A stretch of DNA of 64,000 nt, taken from contig NZ_JADOUS010000002.1 in assembly GCF_015752045.1 (NCBI RefSeq), positions 372,001-436,000 on the forward strand, read 5' to 3'. A program made the position numbers and the translations under genes. Positions 45,038-53,902 of the stretch are shown piece after piece; within the stretch, counting starts at the first letter, position 1; the number at the start of each line of letters is the position of its first letter. The notes under the pieces are model-generated. The model was not told where the DNA came from. It made no database searches and was given only the letters and a program-made list of their open reading frames with translations. This stretch comes from Arthrobacter_D sp015752045 (lineage in GTDB: Bacteria > Actinomycetota > Actinomycetes > Actinomycetales > Micrococcaceae).

Positions 45038-45760
45038 GTGACGAAGAACCGGGTGGCGACGGACCGCCTCCATCTGTGGCTCATGCTCATCCTGACATTC
45101 TCCACCGGGGTGATCGACGCCGTCGGCTACCTGGGGCTCGATCGCGTCTTCACGGGCAACATGACCGGCAACGTGGTCCTGCTCGGCATGGCCTTCGCGG
45201 GCGGCGCCGACCTGCCGATCCTCCGGCCGGCGCTGGCCCTCGTCTTCTTCATGCTGGGCGCCGCACTGGCCGGCCGGGCCCTGCGGAAGGCGCACGAGGG
45301 GTGGTCCGGCCGCACCTCGGGCATGCTCCTCGCGGTGACCGTCGGCCTGACCGCGCTCTCCGTGTATGTCGCACTCGTCGATGTGACCGCCGAGGAGCTC
45401 CTCGGCAGCATCACGACGTCGGTGCTCGCCACCGTGATGGGCGTGCAGGCCGCGACCGCCAAGCGCCTCAAGGTCGCCGAGATCACCACCGTCGTCGTCA
45501 CCTCCACCATCACGGGCCTCGCCTCGGACTCCCGCCTCGCCGGGGGGAAGAGCCCCTTCTGGGCACGCCGTGCCTCCGCGATCGCACTGATCATGGCCGG
45601 CGCCGTGGTGGGCGCCCTGACCCTGAGGGTCGACCTCTGGCTCGGCATCGCGGTGTCGGCACTCCTCTCCGCCGTCGTCACGCTCCTCGGGCACCTCCGC
45701 CACCGACAGGACGTGAGGGACGGCGACCCGGAGAATGTCGGGGAAGCCGCACTACGGTAG
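45038..45760 (+). CDS. DUF1275 (YoaK-like) membrane protein
   Basis: The 240-residue protein has six membrane segments and the family hallmarks 'LTFSTGVIDAVGYLGL' and 'VFTGNMTGNVVLLG'. DUF1275 proteins are widespread and of unknown function, proposed as small-molecule transporters. The start is a GTG at 45038 with AGAAGGA upstream. It shares a divergent promoter region with ggt, so it may move a gamma-glutamyl compound or its product; that is inference. Confidence 0.9.
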   Translation: MTKNRVATDRLHLWLMLILTFSTGVIDAVGYLGLDRVFTGNMTGNVVLLGMAFAGGADLPILRPALALVFFMLGAALAGRALRKAHEGWSGRTSGMLLAVTVGLTALSVYVALVDVTAEELLGSITTSVLATVMGVQAATAKRLKVAEITTVVVTSTITGLASDSRLAGGKSPFWARRASAIALIMAGAVVGALTLRVDLWLGIAVSALLSAVVTLLGHLRHRQDVRDGDPENVGEAALR

Positions 45761-45764
45761 ACGC

Positions 45765-46733
45765 ATGGGACAGGTTGAGCAGCAGTTCGCATTCCACCGG
45801 CTGGCACTCTCGTGGCCTCGGCACCGCTGGTGGAAACCGCTCCTCACCGCCCTGCTCGGCGGCGTGTTCTACGTCGTCTTCGTCCTCATGGTCCTGGTCA
45901 CGGGGCTCGCGCTCGCCAGCCTCACACCCGCCGGCGTCGGACCCTACTTCGATTCCCTGGCGGTGCTGGATCTCAGCAACCCGGTGATGTTCGCCTTCAC
46001 CCTCGTCTCCCTGATCCTCATGATCCCCGCACTGGCCCTGGCCGCCCTGATCATGGGGCCTCGGCCGATCGGCCTGCTCTCGTCCGTGGCCGGCCGTCTG
46101 CGGTGGCGGTGGCTCGCGGTCTGCGCAGGCGTCTCGGTCGCCGTGTTCCTCGTGAACCTCGCCCTCTCCTTCGGGGTCGGCGCGCTCTTCCCGGCGGCGG
46201 CGGAACCGGCGCCCGTGCCGCCGGAGACCTCCACCCTGCTGATCCTGCTGGCCCTGTCCATCTTCGCCGTCCCCTTCCAGGCCGCCGCCGAGGAGTACGT
46301 GTTCCGCGGATTCCTGATGCAGGCCATCGGCAGCTGGCTCCGCCACCCCGCCTTCGCGATCCTGCTCCCCGTGCCGCTCTTCGTCCTCGGCCACGGCTAC
46401 GATCCGCTCGGCCAGGCCGATGTGGCGGTCTTCGCGATCTTCGCGGGCTGGATCACCTGGCGGACCGGTGGACTGGAGGCGGCGATCGCGGTGCACGCGG
46501 TCAACAACATGACCATCTTCATCCTGGGAGCCTTCGGCCTCGTGGATGTGAACTCCACCGAGGGGTCGCTGAGCGGACTCGTCCTGTCCGCCGGGACCAT
46601 GGCCGTCACCGCCGTGATCATCGTCCGTCTGGCGGACCGGCGCGGCGTCGCCCGTACACGGACCGTCGCCCCGTGGCCGGCACTGGAGCCGATGCGCCCG
46701 GTCCCGGGCGGGCCCCTCCCGACCGACCGCTGA
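45765..46733 (+). CDS. CPBP-family intramembrane metalloprotease
   Basis: The 322-residue protein has about eight membrane segments. The CPBP/Abi motifs are present: motif 1 'AAAEEYVFRGFL' (the two Glu and the Arg), motif 2 'VLGHGYDPLG' and motif 3 'AVHAVNNM'. Such proteins cleave membrane substrates (Rce1-like) or act in bacteriocin immunity and stress. The C-terminal 40 residues are a polar, Pro-rich tail. Its stop lies inside a 14-bp tandem repeat. It follows DUF1275 after four bases. Confidence 0.9.
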   Translation: MGQVEQQFAFHRLALSWPRHRWWKPLLTALLGGVFYVVFVLMVLVTGLALASLTPAGVGPYFDSLAVLDLSNPVMFAFTLVSLILMIPALALAALIMGPRPIGLLSSVAGRLRWRWLAVCAGVSVAVFLVNLALSFGVGALFPAAAEPAPVPPETSTLLILLALSIFAVPFQAAAEEYVFRGFLMQAIGSWLRHPAFAILLPVPLFVLGHGYDPLGQADVAVFAIFAGWITWRTGGLEAAIAVHAVNNMTIFILGAFGLVDVNSTEGSLSGLVLSAGTMAVTAVIIVRLADRRGVARTRTVAPWPALEPMRPVPGGPLPTDR

Positions 46734-46778
46734 CGGCCGACCGCTGATGGCCGACCGCTGACGACCGACCGCTCGGGG
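46723..46778. repeat. Four-copy 14-bp tandem repeat at the end of the CPBP gene
   Basis: Units CCGACCGCTGACGG, CCGACCGCTGATGG, CCGACCGCTGACGA and a partial CCGACCGCTCGGGG run head to tail. The CPBP stop codon is in the first unit and the array ends three bases before the next start codon. Confidence 0.8.
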
Positions 46779-46781
46779 GCT

Positions 46782-47645
46782 ATGCTCCCCGATGTGTCCT
46801 CCCCCGTCCTCGTCACCGGCGCCACCGGCACCGTGGGCCGGCCCCTGGTGGCGGCCCTGCGTGCCCTCGGCGTGCCGGTGCGCCCTGCAAGCCGGCGCGG
46901 GACGGACCCCGAGGGGGTCGCCTTCGACTTCGGCGCTCCGTCCACGTGGCCGTCGGCCTTCGACGGCGTGAGCACCCTGTTCCTCGTCCGGCCGCCGCAC
47001 ATCGCGAATGTCGCGCGGGACATGGTGCCGTCCCTCGTGGAGGCACGCCGCCGCGGCGTGCGGCACGTCGTGCTGCTCTCCGTCCAGGGCGCCGACCGCG
47101 TGCCGGTCCTGCCGCATGCCCGGCTGGAGCGGTGGCTCCGGTCCTCGGGCATGTCCTGGACCTTCCTCCGACCGTCGTACTTCGACCAGAACCTCAGCAC
47201 CGTGTTCGCGGCCGACATCCGCGACCATGACCGCATCCTCGTCCCGGCCGGCGCGGGCCGGACGGCCTTCGTGGACGCCCTCGACGTCGCGTCCGTCGCC
47301 GCCGCCGTGCTCCGCGAACCGGGCCTCCACCGCGGGCGGGCCTGGTCCCCGACGGGCCGCGAGGCGCTCACCTACTCGGAGGTGGCCCGGATCCTGTCGG
47401 AGGTGCTCGGCCGGCCGGTCACGTACCGCGACCCCGGCATCCTCGGGTTCTTCCGGCACGCCCGCACGGACCTCGGCATGGACGCCCCCATGGCCGTGAC
47501 CACCACGGTCATCCACGCCACCGCCCGGCTGGGCGTCGCGAAGCACCTCACGGACGACGTGCGGCTCGTCACGGGGCGGGAGCCGGCGTCCTTCCGGTCC
47601 TTCGTCGACCGGGAGCGGGCGGCCTGGGAGCGGCCGGGCGCGTGA
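46782..47645 (+). CDS. NmrA-like NAD(P)-binding protein
   Basis: The 287-residue protein is an atypical short-chain dehydrogenase. It has an N-terminal 'VLVTGATGTVGRPLVAAL' nucleotide site, no Tyr-x3-Lys active pair, and 'WTFLRPSYFDQNL', as in the NmrA/QorB group that senses NADP(H) or reduces quinones. The ATG at 46782 sits directly after the tandem repeat with a GGGGG run as a weak ribosome site; a GTG at 46794 is possible. The substrate is unknown. Confidence 0.85.
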   Translation: MLPDVSSPVLVTGATGTVGRPLVAALRALGVPVRPASRRGTDPEGVAFDFGAPSTWPSAFDGVSTLFLVRPPHIANVARDMVPSLVEARRRGVRHVVLLSVQGADRVPVLPHARLERWLRSSGMSWTFLRPSYFDQNLSTVFAADIRDHDRILVPAGAGRTAFVDALDVASVAAAVLREPGLHRGRAWSPTGREALTYSEVARILSEVLGRPVTYRDPGILGFFRHARTDLGMDAPMAVTTTVIHATARLGVAKHLTDDVRLVTGREPASFRSFVDRERAAWERPGA

Positions 47646-47689
47646 CGGGGCCGCGTCCCGCCGCCCTGGCCCTTCGCCCCGTCCCCGCC

Positions 47690-48361
47690 TCAGGCCTCGA
47701 CCCGCAGCCCCATGCCCTCGGCGAGGAAGGGAGCCAGCATCAGGAGCTGGTGTTCGTCGATGGTGGCGCCCCGCAGCCCGTCGAGGCCGTTGATGCCACG
47801 GAAGCTGCTCGTGCGGAGATCCGTGTCCGTCAGGCGGGCGCCGTCGAGCGTGAGGGTGCCGATCGTGCAGTCCCGCAGCGCCACGCGGGTGGCCCGGGCG
47901 CCGGTGAGGTCCAGTTCGCCGATGATGCATCCACTCACCAGGACGTCCGTCAGCTGTGCGCTGCGCAGGTTCACGTAGTCGAGCTTCCCGCCGTCGAGGT
48001 GGACGCCGTCGAGCCTGCTGTCGTACAGCTCCGCCGAACCCCACCGGGTGCTCCGCAGCGAGGTCCGGCGCCAGGTGCTGCGCGGGGCCCGGAGGACCGG
48101 GGCGAAGAGGTCCGCGAAGCAGCACCCGATGAAGCGGGCACCGCGCAGTTCGGTGTCGTTCAGGGACGCGCCGTCGAGCACGCACTCCTGCAGGGTGATC
48201 CCGGCCAGGTCCTCGCCGTCGAGCACCGGCCCCTCGTACTGCTCGCCCTCCCGGTGATCGCCGTCGAGGAGATCCGGCGCAGCAACGCGCGTGAGGCCCC
48301 TCGGCGGCTGCAGGGCCAGGCGTGGCGCGTTCGTCGTGGTACGCGTGGGGCGCGGGGGCAT
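47690..48361 (-). CDS. Pentapeptide-repeat protein
   Basis: The 223-residue protein forms a right-handed quadrilateral beta-helix made of A(D/N)LxX-type repeats, visible as 'LDGASLNDTELRGARFIGC', 'LDGVHLDGGKLDYVNLRSA' and 'LDGARLTDTDLRTSS'. The first 45 residues are Pro/Arg/Thr rich, and the C-terminus is a short helical cap. Some members mimic DNA and bind gyrase (MfpA, Qnr), giving quinolone tolerance; most are uncharacterised. It is divergent from the small membrane protein and converges on the NmrA-like gene. Confidence 0.9.
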   Translation of the reverse strand: MPPRPTRTTTNAPRLALQPPRGLTRVAAPDLLDGDHREGEQYEGPVLDGEDLAGITLQECVLDGASLNDTELRGARFIGCCFADLFAPVLRAPRSTWRRTSLRSTRWGSAELYDSRLDGVHLDGGKLDYVNLRSAQLTDVLVSGCIIGELDLTGARATRVALRDCTIGTLTLDGARLTDTDLRTSSFRGINGLDGLRGATIDEHQLLMLAPFLAEGMGLRVEA

Positions 48362-48518
48362 CGCTGGATCCGTTCGTCGGGTCGTCCGGCCGCACGTGGC
48401 GGCAACCGGACCTCAATCCAAGCACCGAACGCCCGGGCAGTCCCGCCGGCGCCACCGCCTGCCGCGGCGGTGACCGTGCTCTACTGGGGCATTCGTCGAT
48501 CCAGGGGGAGGACAACCG

Positions 48519-48815
48519 ATGACCGGCAACCACCCGCAACCCAATGACGATCCACGGTACGAGGGCATCTACCAGCGGGGTGGTGCCAACGACGCGGCAG
48601 CGAGGACCGGATCACCGGCTCCCGGCGCTCCCGCCCTGCCGCCCGTCGCGGAGCAGTACGCCGCGGCGTTCAGCGCGGTGCAGACCGGGCCCTACTCAGC
48701 GCCCTGGTTCACGCACGCCGGCATGGCCGCCCCGGTGCTGCTGCTGCTCGGGGTCGCCACCGCCGTCGTCCAGCTCTTCGTGCTCTCGATCCGCCACACG
48801 CTGACTGCACGCTGA
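48519..48815 (+). CDS. Small single-helix membrane protein
   Basis: 98 residues: a polar Pro/Gly/Ala-rich stretch of about 65 residues, then one membrane helix ('MAAPVLLLLGVATAVVQLFVL') and a short basic tail. A GGGGGAGGA ribosome site precedes the ATG, which supports it as a real gene. The family is not recognised. Its stop lies inside an 11-bp tandem repeat just before the glutaminase. Confidence 0.72.
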   Translation: MTGNHPQPNDDPRYEGIYQRGGANDAAARTGSPAPGAPALPPVAEQYAAAFSAVQTGPYSAPWFTHAGMAAPVLLLLGVATAVVQLFVLSIRHTLTAR

Positions 48816-48863
48816 CCGGCTGCTGACCGACTGCTGACCGACTGCTGATCGGGTGCTGATGTG
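48798..48863. repeat. Six-copy 11-bp tandem repeat before the glutaminase gene
   Basis: Units ACGCTGACTGC, ACGCTGACCGG, CTGCTGACCGA (twice), CTGCTGATCGG and GTGCTGATGTG run head to tail. The array begins in the last codons of the small membrane protein and ends 55 bases before glsA. The core GCTGACCG is shared with the array at 46723. Confidence 0.75.
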
Positions 48864-48917
48864 TCGCTGGCTGTCTGCCGATCGGATGCAGGGCGCGGCC
48901 CCCGTAGTGTGGAGGGC

Positions 48918-50732
48918 ATGGAATCGCCGATCGAGAGCTACCTGAAGACCATCCACCGGGAGATCTCCGAACTGAGGGACGGCAAGCCCTACAGCACCAT
49001 CCCGGCGATGGCGAACGTGGACCCCGACAACTTCGGGATCTGCCTGACCACGGTGGACGGCTACATGTACGAGGTGGGTGACACCCGCGAGGAATTCACC
49101 ATCCAGTCCATCTCGAAGCCCTTCACCTACGGGCTGGCGCTCTCCGACCTCGGCATGGAGGCCGTGGACGCGAAGGTGGACGTCGAGCCGTCCGGGGACA
49201 CGTTCAACGAGATCTCCCTCGCGCCCGGGAGCGGCCGGCCCTCGAACGCGATGATCAATGCCGGCGCGCTCACGGCCACGTCCCTCATCCGGACGCGGGG
49301 CGGCAACACGCGCTTCAAGCGCATCCTCAGCACCTACTCGCAGTTCGCGGGCCGCCAGCTGGGCGTCGACGAGGAGATCTTCCGCTCGGAGCTCGAGCAC
49401 GGCCACCGCAACCGCGCGCTCGCCTACCTGCTGCGGTCCTTCGACATCATCGAGGACGATCCGACGCCGGTCATCGAGGACTACTTCCGCCAGTGCTCGG
49501 TCATGGTCAACTGCATGGACCTCTCGGTCATGGCCGCCACGCTCGCGAACTCGGGGCGCAACCCGCTCACGGGCGTGGAGGTGATGGACCTGCTCGCCGT
49601 CGAGCGCGTCCTGTCCGTCATGACCACGTGCGGCATGTACGACGACGCCGGGTCCTGGATCAGCACCGTGGGCATGCCCGCCAAGAGCGGTGTGGCCGGC
49701 GGGACGATCGCCGTCTTGCCCGGCCAGGTGGGCCTCGCCATCTACTCGCCTCCCCTCGACGAGCACGGCAGCAGCGTGCGCGGCATGGCCACGAGCCAGC
49801 GGCTGTCCCGTGACATGGAGCTGCACTTCGTCCGGGCCGCGCGGGCCGGCAAGTCCGCCATCCGTGCCACCTACGACATCCTGGCCGCGCCGTCGGGCAT
49901 CCGGCGCACCGACGAGGCGATGGACGTCCTCCGCGACCACGGCCACCAGGCGAGGGTGATCGAACTCAACGGCGACCTGCTCTTCGCGGGCACGGAATCC
50001 ATGGTGCGTGAACTGAGCGGGCTCGACGACGACGTCGACTTCGTGATCCTCGACCTGCGCCGCGTCGACGAGGTCGCCGACGTCTCCCTCCGCCTGCTCG
50101 GGGATGCGCGGGAGAACCTGGCCGAAGTGGGCTGCGACCTCGTGCTGATCGACGGCGAGGGCACCCTCGCGGAGACCTTCAAGGACGTGGACCGTCCCGT
50201 CCCCACCTTCGACACGCGCACCGGCGCCGTGGAGTGGTGCGAGAACGAACTCATCACGCGGTACGGCGGGGACCTCCTGCTGCCCTCGAAGGTCGAGGTG
50301 TCCCAGTGCCCGGCACTGAGCCCCCTCAGCGACGAGGACGTGGCGGCCCTGACGCTGCGCATGGAGGACCGCTCCTACGAGAAGGGCCACGTGGTGCGGC
50401 GCGTGGGGCAGGCCTTCGGCGGCGTCTACTTCATCCTCTCGGGCAAGATCGTCACATCGGCGCCCGGGCCCTCCGGCGAACGCCTCAAACTGACCACCCT
50501 GAGCGCCGGCATGACCTTCGGTGAGCTGGCGCTCGGCAGCGACGACCGCCAGGAGACCACCGTCAAGGCGCTGGAGGACGTGCACGTGAAGGTGCTCACG
50601 GCCCAGGCCATCCGGACCATCGAGAAGGAGGACCCTCCCCTCGCCGTCGAACTCTGGAAGGCGCTCACCCGGGACGCCTACACGCGCGTGGACCTGTACC
50701 TGCGTGAGACCGCCGTGCGCATCCGCGACTAG
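48918..50732 (+). CDS. glsA: Glutaminase fused to STAS and cyclic-nucleotide-binding domains
   Basis: The 604-residue protein has a glutaminase domain (about 1-310) with the Ser-x-x-Lys active pair Ser64/Lys67 in 'QSISKPFTY', 'NAMINAGAL' and 'MPAKSGVAGG'. A STAS domain follows (about 330-440, 'DFVILDLRRVDEVADVSL'), then a cNMP-binding/Crp-like domain (about 470-590, 'GGVYFILSGKIV' and 'LSAGMTFGELALG'). It hydrolyses glutamine to glutamate and ammonia in the cytosol. The added domains suggest control by an anti-sigma-like partner and by a cyclic nucleotide, which is inference. The ATG has a GGAGGG site. Confidence 0.94.
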   Translation: MESPIESYLKTIHREISELRDGKPYSTIPAMANVDPDNFGICLTTVDGYMYEVGDTREEFTIQSISKPFTYGLALSDLGMEAVDAKVDVEPSGDTFNEISLAPGSGRPSNAMINAGALTATSLIRTRGGNTRFKRILSTYSQFAGRQLGVDEEIFRSELEHGHRNRALAYLLRSFDIIEDDPTPVIEDYFRQCSVMVNCMDLSVMAATLANSGRNPLTGVEVMDLLAVERVLSVMTTCGMYDDAGSWISTVGMPAKSGVAGGTIAVLPGQVGLAIYSPPLDEHGSSVRGMATSQRLSRDMELHFVRAARAGKSAIRATYDILAAPSGIRRTDEAMDVLRDHGHQARVIELNGDLLFAGTESMVRELSGLDDDVDFVILDLRRVDEVADVSLRLLGDARENLAEVGCDLVLIDGEGTLAETFKDVDRPVPTFDTRTGAVEWCENELITRYGGDLLLPSKVEVSQCPALSPLSDEDVAALTLRMEDRSYEKGHVVRRVGQAFGGVYFILSGKIVTSAPGPSGERLKLTTLSAGMTFGELALGSDDRQETTVKALEDVHVKVLTAQAIRTIEKEDPPLAVELWKALTRDAYTRVDLYLRETAVRIRD

Positions 50733-50741
50733 GCTGGTGCG

Positions 50742-51590
50742 ATGACGGTGCTGATAGCGGGCTGCGGGGATCTCGGGACCGAGGTGGGGCTGCGACTGGC
50801 CGCACGGGGCGAGCGCGTGGTCGGATGGCGCCGCTCGGCGGACCTCCTCCCCGCCGCGATCGAGGGCGTGGCGGTCGACCTGACGCAGCACCCCCTGCCG
50901 CCGATCCCGCCGGACACCGACGTCGTGATCATCGCCACCGCCGCCGGGGACCGCACCGAGGCCGCCTACCGCAGCGCCTATGTCGACGCGACCCGCACCA
51001 TCCTCGCCGCCCTCGAGCGCGACGGCGTGACGCCCCGGCGGATCCTCTTCGTCTCCTCCACCGCGGTGTACGGGGACTTCGACGGCGCACTCGTCACCGA
51101 GGAGTCACCCGCGGAGAGCACGGCGCCCACGGCCCGGCTGGTCCGGGAAGCCGAGCAGGTGCTCCTCGAGGGCTCGGACCAGGGGACGGTCCTCCGACTC
51201 TCGGGCATCTACGGCCCCGGCCGCACCCGCCTGATCGACCAGGTGCAAAGTGGACGCGCGGTCCTGCCCGTGGAACCGCAGTGGACCAACCGGATCCACC
51301 GCGACGACGCCGCGGCCGCGATCGTGCACCTGGTCACCGGGGTCCCCTCCCCCGCACCGATCTACCTCGGCAGCGACGAGCTGCCCGTGGATCTCGGCGA
51401 GGTGCTGAGGTTCCTGGCCGCCGAGCTGGACCTGCCGGAACCGCCGCAGGGCGATTCGGCGTCGAGCCGGGGCGGTGCCCGCCGCGTGGACAGCAGCCTC
51501 CTCCGCGCGACCGGCTTCACCTTCACCTATCCGACCTACCGCGAGGGCTACCGGGCGGTGCTCGCCGGCCAGGGGGTCAGGCACCCCTAG
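50742..51590 (+). CDS. SDR-family oxidoreductase (YeeZ-like)
   Basis: The 282-residue protein binds NAD(P) at 'VLIAGCGDLGTEVGLRLA' and has 'FVSSTAVYGDFDGALVTEESP', typical of the atypical SDR group with E. coli YeeZ. The conserved Tyr is in 'AVYG' but no Lys follows at +4, so a catalytic role is uncertain. It starts nine bases after glsA and is likely cotranscribed. Its last 14 bases overlap the convergent GT87 gene. Confidence 0.87.
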   Translation: MTVLIAGCGDLGTEVGLRLAARGERVVGWRRSADLLPAAIEGVAVDLTQHPLPPIPPDTDVVIIATAAGDRTEAAYRSAYVDATRTILAALERDGVTPRRILFVSSTAVYGDFDGALVTEESPAESTAPTARLVREAEQVLLEGSDQGTVLRLSGIYGPGRTRLIDQVQSGRAVLPVEPQWTNRIHRDDAAAAIVHLVTGVPSPAPIYLGSDELPVDLGEVLRFLAAELDLPEPPQGDSASSRGGARRVDSSLLRATGFTFTYPTYREGYRAVLAGQGVRHP

Positions 51591-52836
51591 GCGAGGCGGC
51601 CGCCGCGGCCGAACGCGCGCGCGCCGTGAGGCGTCCCAGCCGCACGAGCGACCACCCGAAGATGCTCACCACGAGCAGGTTCCGCAGCGTCAGCAGGACG
51701 GCGACCGCCGGGGCGAGGTCGTAGCGCAGGGCGTCGTAGAACACGGGGTAGACGAGGGTGGTCAGTGCTGCGGTCGCGAGCATCGCGATCGCCGGGTAGC
51801 GCCACTCCGCCGCACGGTCCAGCACGAGGCCCGCGGCGATCGTCGCCGTGATCCACAGCATGAACTGCGGCGAACCCACCTTGTTGAACACCACGAGGGT
51901 GCTGACGAGGGCCAGCGACCCGGTGGCGAGCAGCGCGCTCGGCTCGGCACCGCGGTGCAGGGCGATCGCGAGGAACACGGCGACCAGGAGCAGCGTGAGG
52001 GCGAGCAGCGGTGACATCAGGTCCCCCACCAGTCCGCTCAGCGCACCCCGGACCTCCATGGTGTTGATGACCTCGTCCTCGAAGAAGTACGCGCCGGAGG
52101 TCCCCGTGATCGCCTGCCACACGCCCGGCGTGCTGAGCGGCGCCTCGAGCTGCATGCCGCGGGCGCCCTGGGCGCTCAGGAATCCGGTGAGGTTGCGGAC
52201 GTCGCCGAACACCGCCACCACGACGGCGATGCCCGCCGTGAGCGCCGCGCCCGCGGCGAGGATCCGGAGCCGTCCCCCGCGGACGACGACAAGGGCGGCG
52301 AGCACCACGGCGGCCGGCCACACCTTCATCCACGTGGCGGCGCTGAGCAGGAGGGATGCGGCGAACGGGCGGGCGGCGACGATCAGCAGTGCCGTGATGA
52401 CGAGGGGGGCGGTCAGGCCGTCGATCCTGCCCACGGCCACCGGCCCGAGGAGCGCGGTGGCGGCGAGCCACCAGTAGGCGGCGGTGAACGACGACGGCGT
52501 GCCCCGCCGGATCAGGGCGGCGACGCCGACGGCGTTGAGGCCCGCGAAGAGCACGAACCAGGCGAGCTGGTACAGGTAGGGCCCGAACAGCGCGGCCACG
52601 AGCATCGGGGCGAGGCCGCCGACCGGGTAGACCCACGCCGTGTCGATGCCCTGCCACACGCCGTCGTCCAGGGCCTGGTACGCCCACTGACGGTAGAAGC
52701 GGACGTCGCTGAGCACTCCCCCGCCGATGATGAAGGGCAGCAGCCGCGCGAGGAATCCGGCGTGGACGAGGGCGAAGAACAACCAGACCGAGCGGGCACT
52801 GTTGCGGGTCTCCGGGCGGGGCGGGCGGATGCGCAC
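51577..52836 (-). CDS. GT87-family membrane glycosyltransferase (mannosyltransferase-like)
   Basis: The 419-residue protein has about ten to twelve hydrophobic segments and the GT-C layout. An early acidic loop 'GGGVLSDVRFYRQWAYQAL' carries the Asp expected to be catalytic, and 'TWMKVWPAAVVLAALVV' and 'NKVGSPQFMLWI' are typical of the polyprenol-phosphate-mannose-dependent alpha-mannosyltransferases (GT87). It should add sugars to lipoglycans on the outer side. The start is a GTG at 52836 with AGGAG seven bases upstream, preferred over a GTG at 52905. Confidence 0.87.
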   Translation of the reverse strand: MRIRPPRPETRNSARSVWLFFALVHAGFLARLLPFIIGGGVLSDVRFYRQWAYQALDDGVWQGIDTAWVYPVGGLAPMLVAALFGPYLYQLAWFVLFAGLNAVGVAALIRRGTPSSFTAAYWWLAATALLGPVAVGRIDGLTAPLVITALLIVAARPFAASLLLSAATWMKVWPAAVVLAALVVVRGGRLRILAAGAALTAGIAVVVAVFGDVRNLTGFLSAQGARGMQLEAPLSTPGVWQAITGTSGAYFFEDEVINTMEVRGALSGLVGDLMSPLLALTLLLVAVFLAIALHRGAEPSALLATGSLALVSTLVVFNKVGSPQFMLWITATIAAGLVLDRAAEWRYPAIAMLATAALTTLVYPVFYDALRYDLAPAVAVLLTLRNLLVVSIFGWSLVRLGRLTARARSAAAAASPRGA

Positions 52837-52933
52837 GGGTGGCTCCTGATCGGGGGTGGCGGCAGCGGTAATCGTCTCACCCGCCGCGTGGACGGCGCCA
52901 ATCACCGGCGGCCCGCGCCGTCACCTGCCCACG

Positions 52934-53902
52934 CTAGCTCGAGGGGACGTACCCGAGCGCCTTGTCGACGACGCCGGGCAGCGGCCGGCCCTCCAGGTAG
53001 AGCAGGAAGTTCCGTTCGAACTGCGCGGCGAGGTCGTCCAGCCAGGAATCGGCGTTGCTCGCCAGGTGCGGGGTGACGAGGACCGTCGGCAGGGACCACA
53101 GCGGATGGTGCGGCGGCAGCGGCTCGACGGCGAAGGTGTCCAGCACGGCGCCAGCGATCCTCCCGTCCGCGAGGGAGCGGACGAGCGCCTCCTCGTCCAC
53201 GAGCCGGCCCCGGCCCACGTTGATCACGACCGCCGAGGCCGGCAGCGCGCCGATGACCTCGGCGCTCACGAGGTTCTCGGTGGCCGGGGTGAGGGGTGCC
53301 ACGAGGACGAGCCAGTCGACCTCGCGCACCACCCGTGCGAGGTCGGCGGAGGCATGGATGCGGCCGAAGTCGTCGTCGTGCCCGACGGCGGTGCGGCCCG
53401 CCCCCTCGACGTGCACCCCGACGGCGCGGAGGAGCCGCGCCGTGTGGCGGCCGATGCTGCCCGTGCCCACGACGAGCGCGCGGGTCCCGGCGATGTTCCG
53501 GCCCTCGCGCCACGTCCACCGGGCGGCCCGCTGCTGATCGCGCAGCGGGCCGAAGCCCTTCGCGGAGTGGAGCATGGCGCCGAGGACGTACTCCGCCATC
53601 GGCTGGTCGAAGACGCCGTGCGCGTTCGTGACGACGACGTCGGAGGCCACGAGCCCGGGGAACAGGAGCTTGTCCACGCCGGCCGCGGCGACGTGCAGCC
53701 AGCGCAGGGATCCTGCGGCATGCCACGCGGCGGGCAGCGCCCCGGAGAAGTAGTCCCACAGGTAGAGCACGTCGGCGCCCTCGAGCGCGCGGTCGAGGTC
53801 GGCGGCCTGCGCGACCCTCACCTCGGCGAGCCCGGCGACACGCTCGAGCCCCCGCACCGGCCGTGCTCCCTCGAGCACGGCCACCACGGGGCGCTCACGC
53901 AC
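52934..53902 (-). CDS. D-isomer-specific 2-hydroxyacid dehydrogenase
   Basis: The 322-residue NAD(P)-dependent enzyme reduces 2-ketoacids or oxidises D-2-hydroxyacids. It has the Rossmann motif 'ALVVGTGSIGRHTARLL' and the catalytic Arg in 'VINVGRGRLVDE', Glu in 'DTFAVEPLP' and His in 'VTPHLAS'. It resembles the GhrA-like group for glyoxylate/hydroxypyruvate. The start is a GTG at 53902 that overlaps the AI-2E gene end by eight bases, so it is translationally coupled. Confidence 0.93.
   Translation of the reverse strand: MRERPVVAVLEGARPVRGLERVAGLAEVRVAQAADLDRALEGADVLYLWDYFSGALPAAWHAAGSLRWLHVAAAGVDKLLFPGLVASDVVVTNAHGVFDQPMAEYVLGAMLHSAKGFGPLRDQQRAARWTWREGRNIAGTRALVVGTGSIGRHTARLLRAVGVHVEGAGRTAVGHDDDFGRIHASADLARVVREVDWLVLVAPLTPATENLVSAEVIGALPASAVVINVGRGRLVDEEALVRSLADGRIAGAVLDTFAVEPLPPHHPLWSLPTVLVTPHLASNADSWLDDLAAQFERNFLLYLEGRPLPGVVDKALGYVPSS

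Noticed and set aside
45678..48539. A 953-codon minus-strand open frame
   Set aside because: It runs opposite the CPBP and NmrA-like genes and has Arg/Gly/Pro-rich filler sequence; the genes on the plus strand have conserved motifs.
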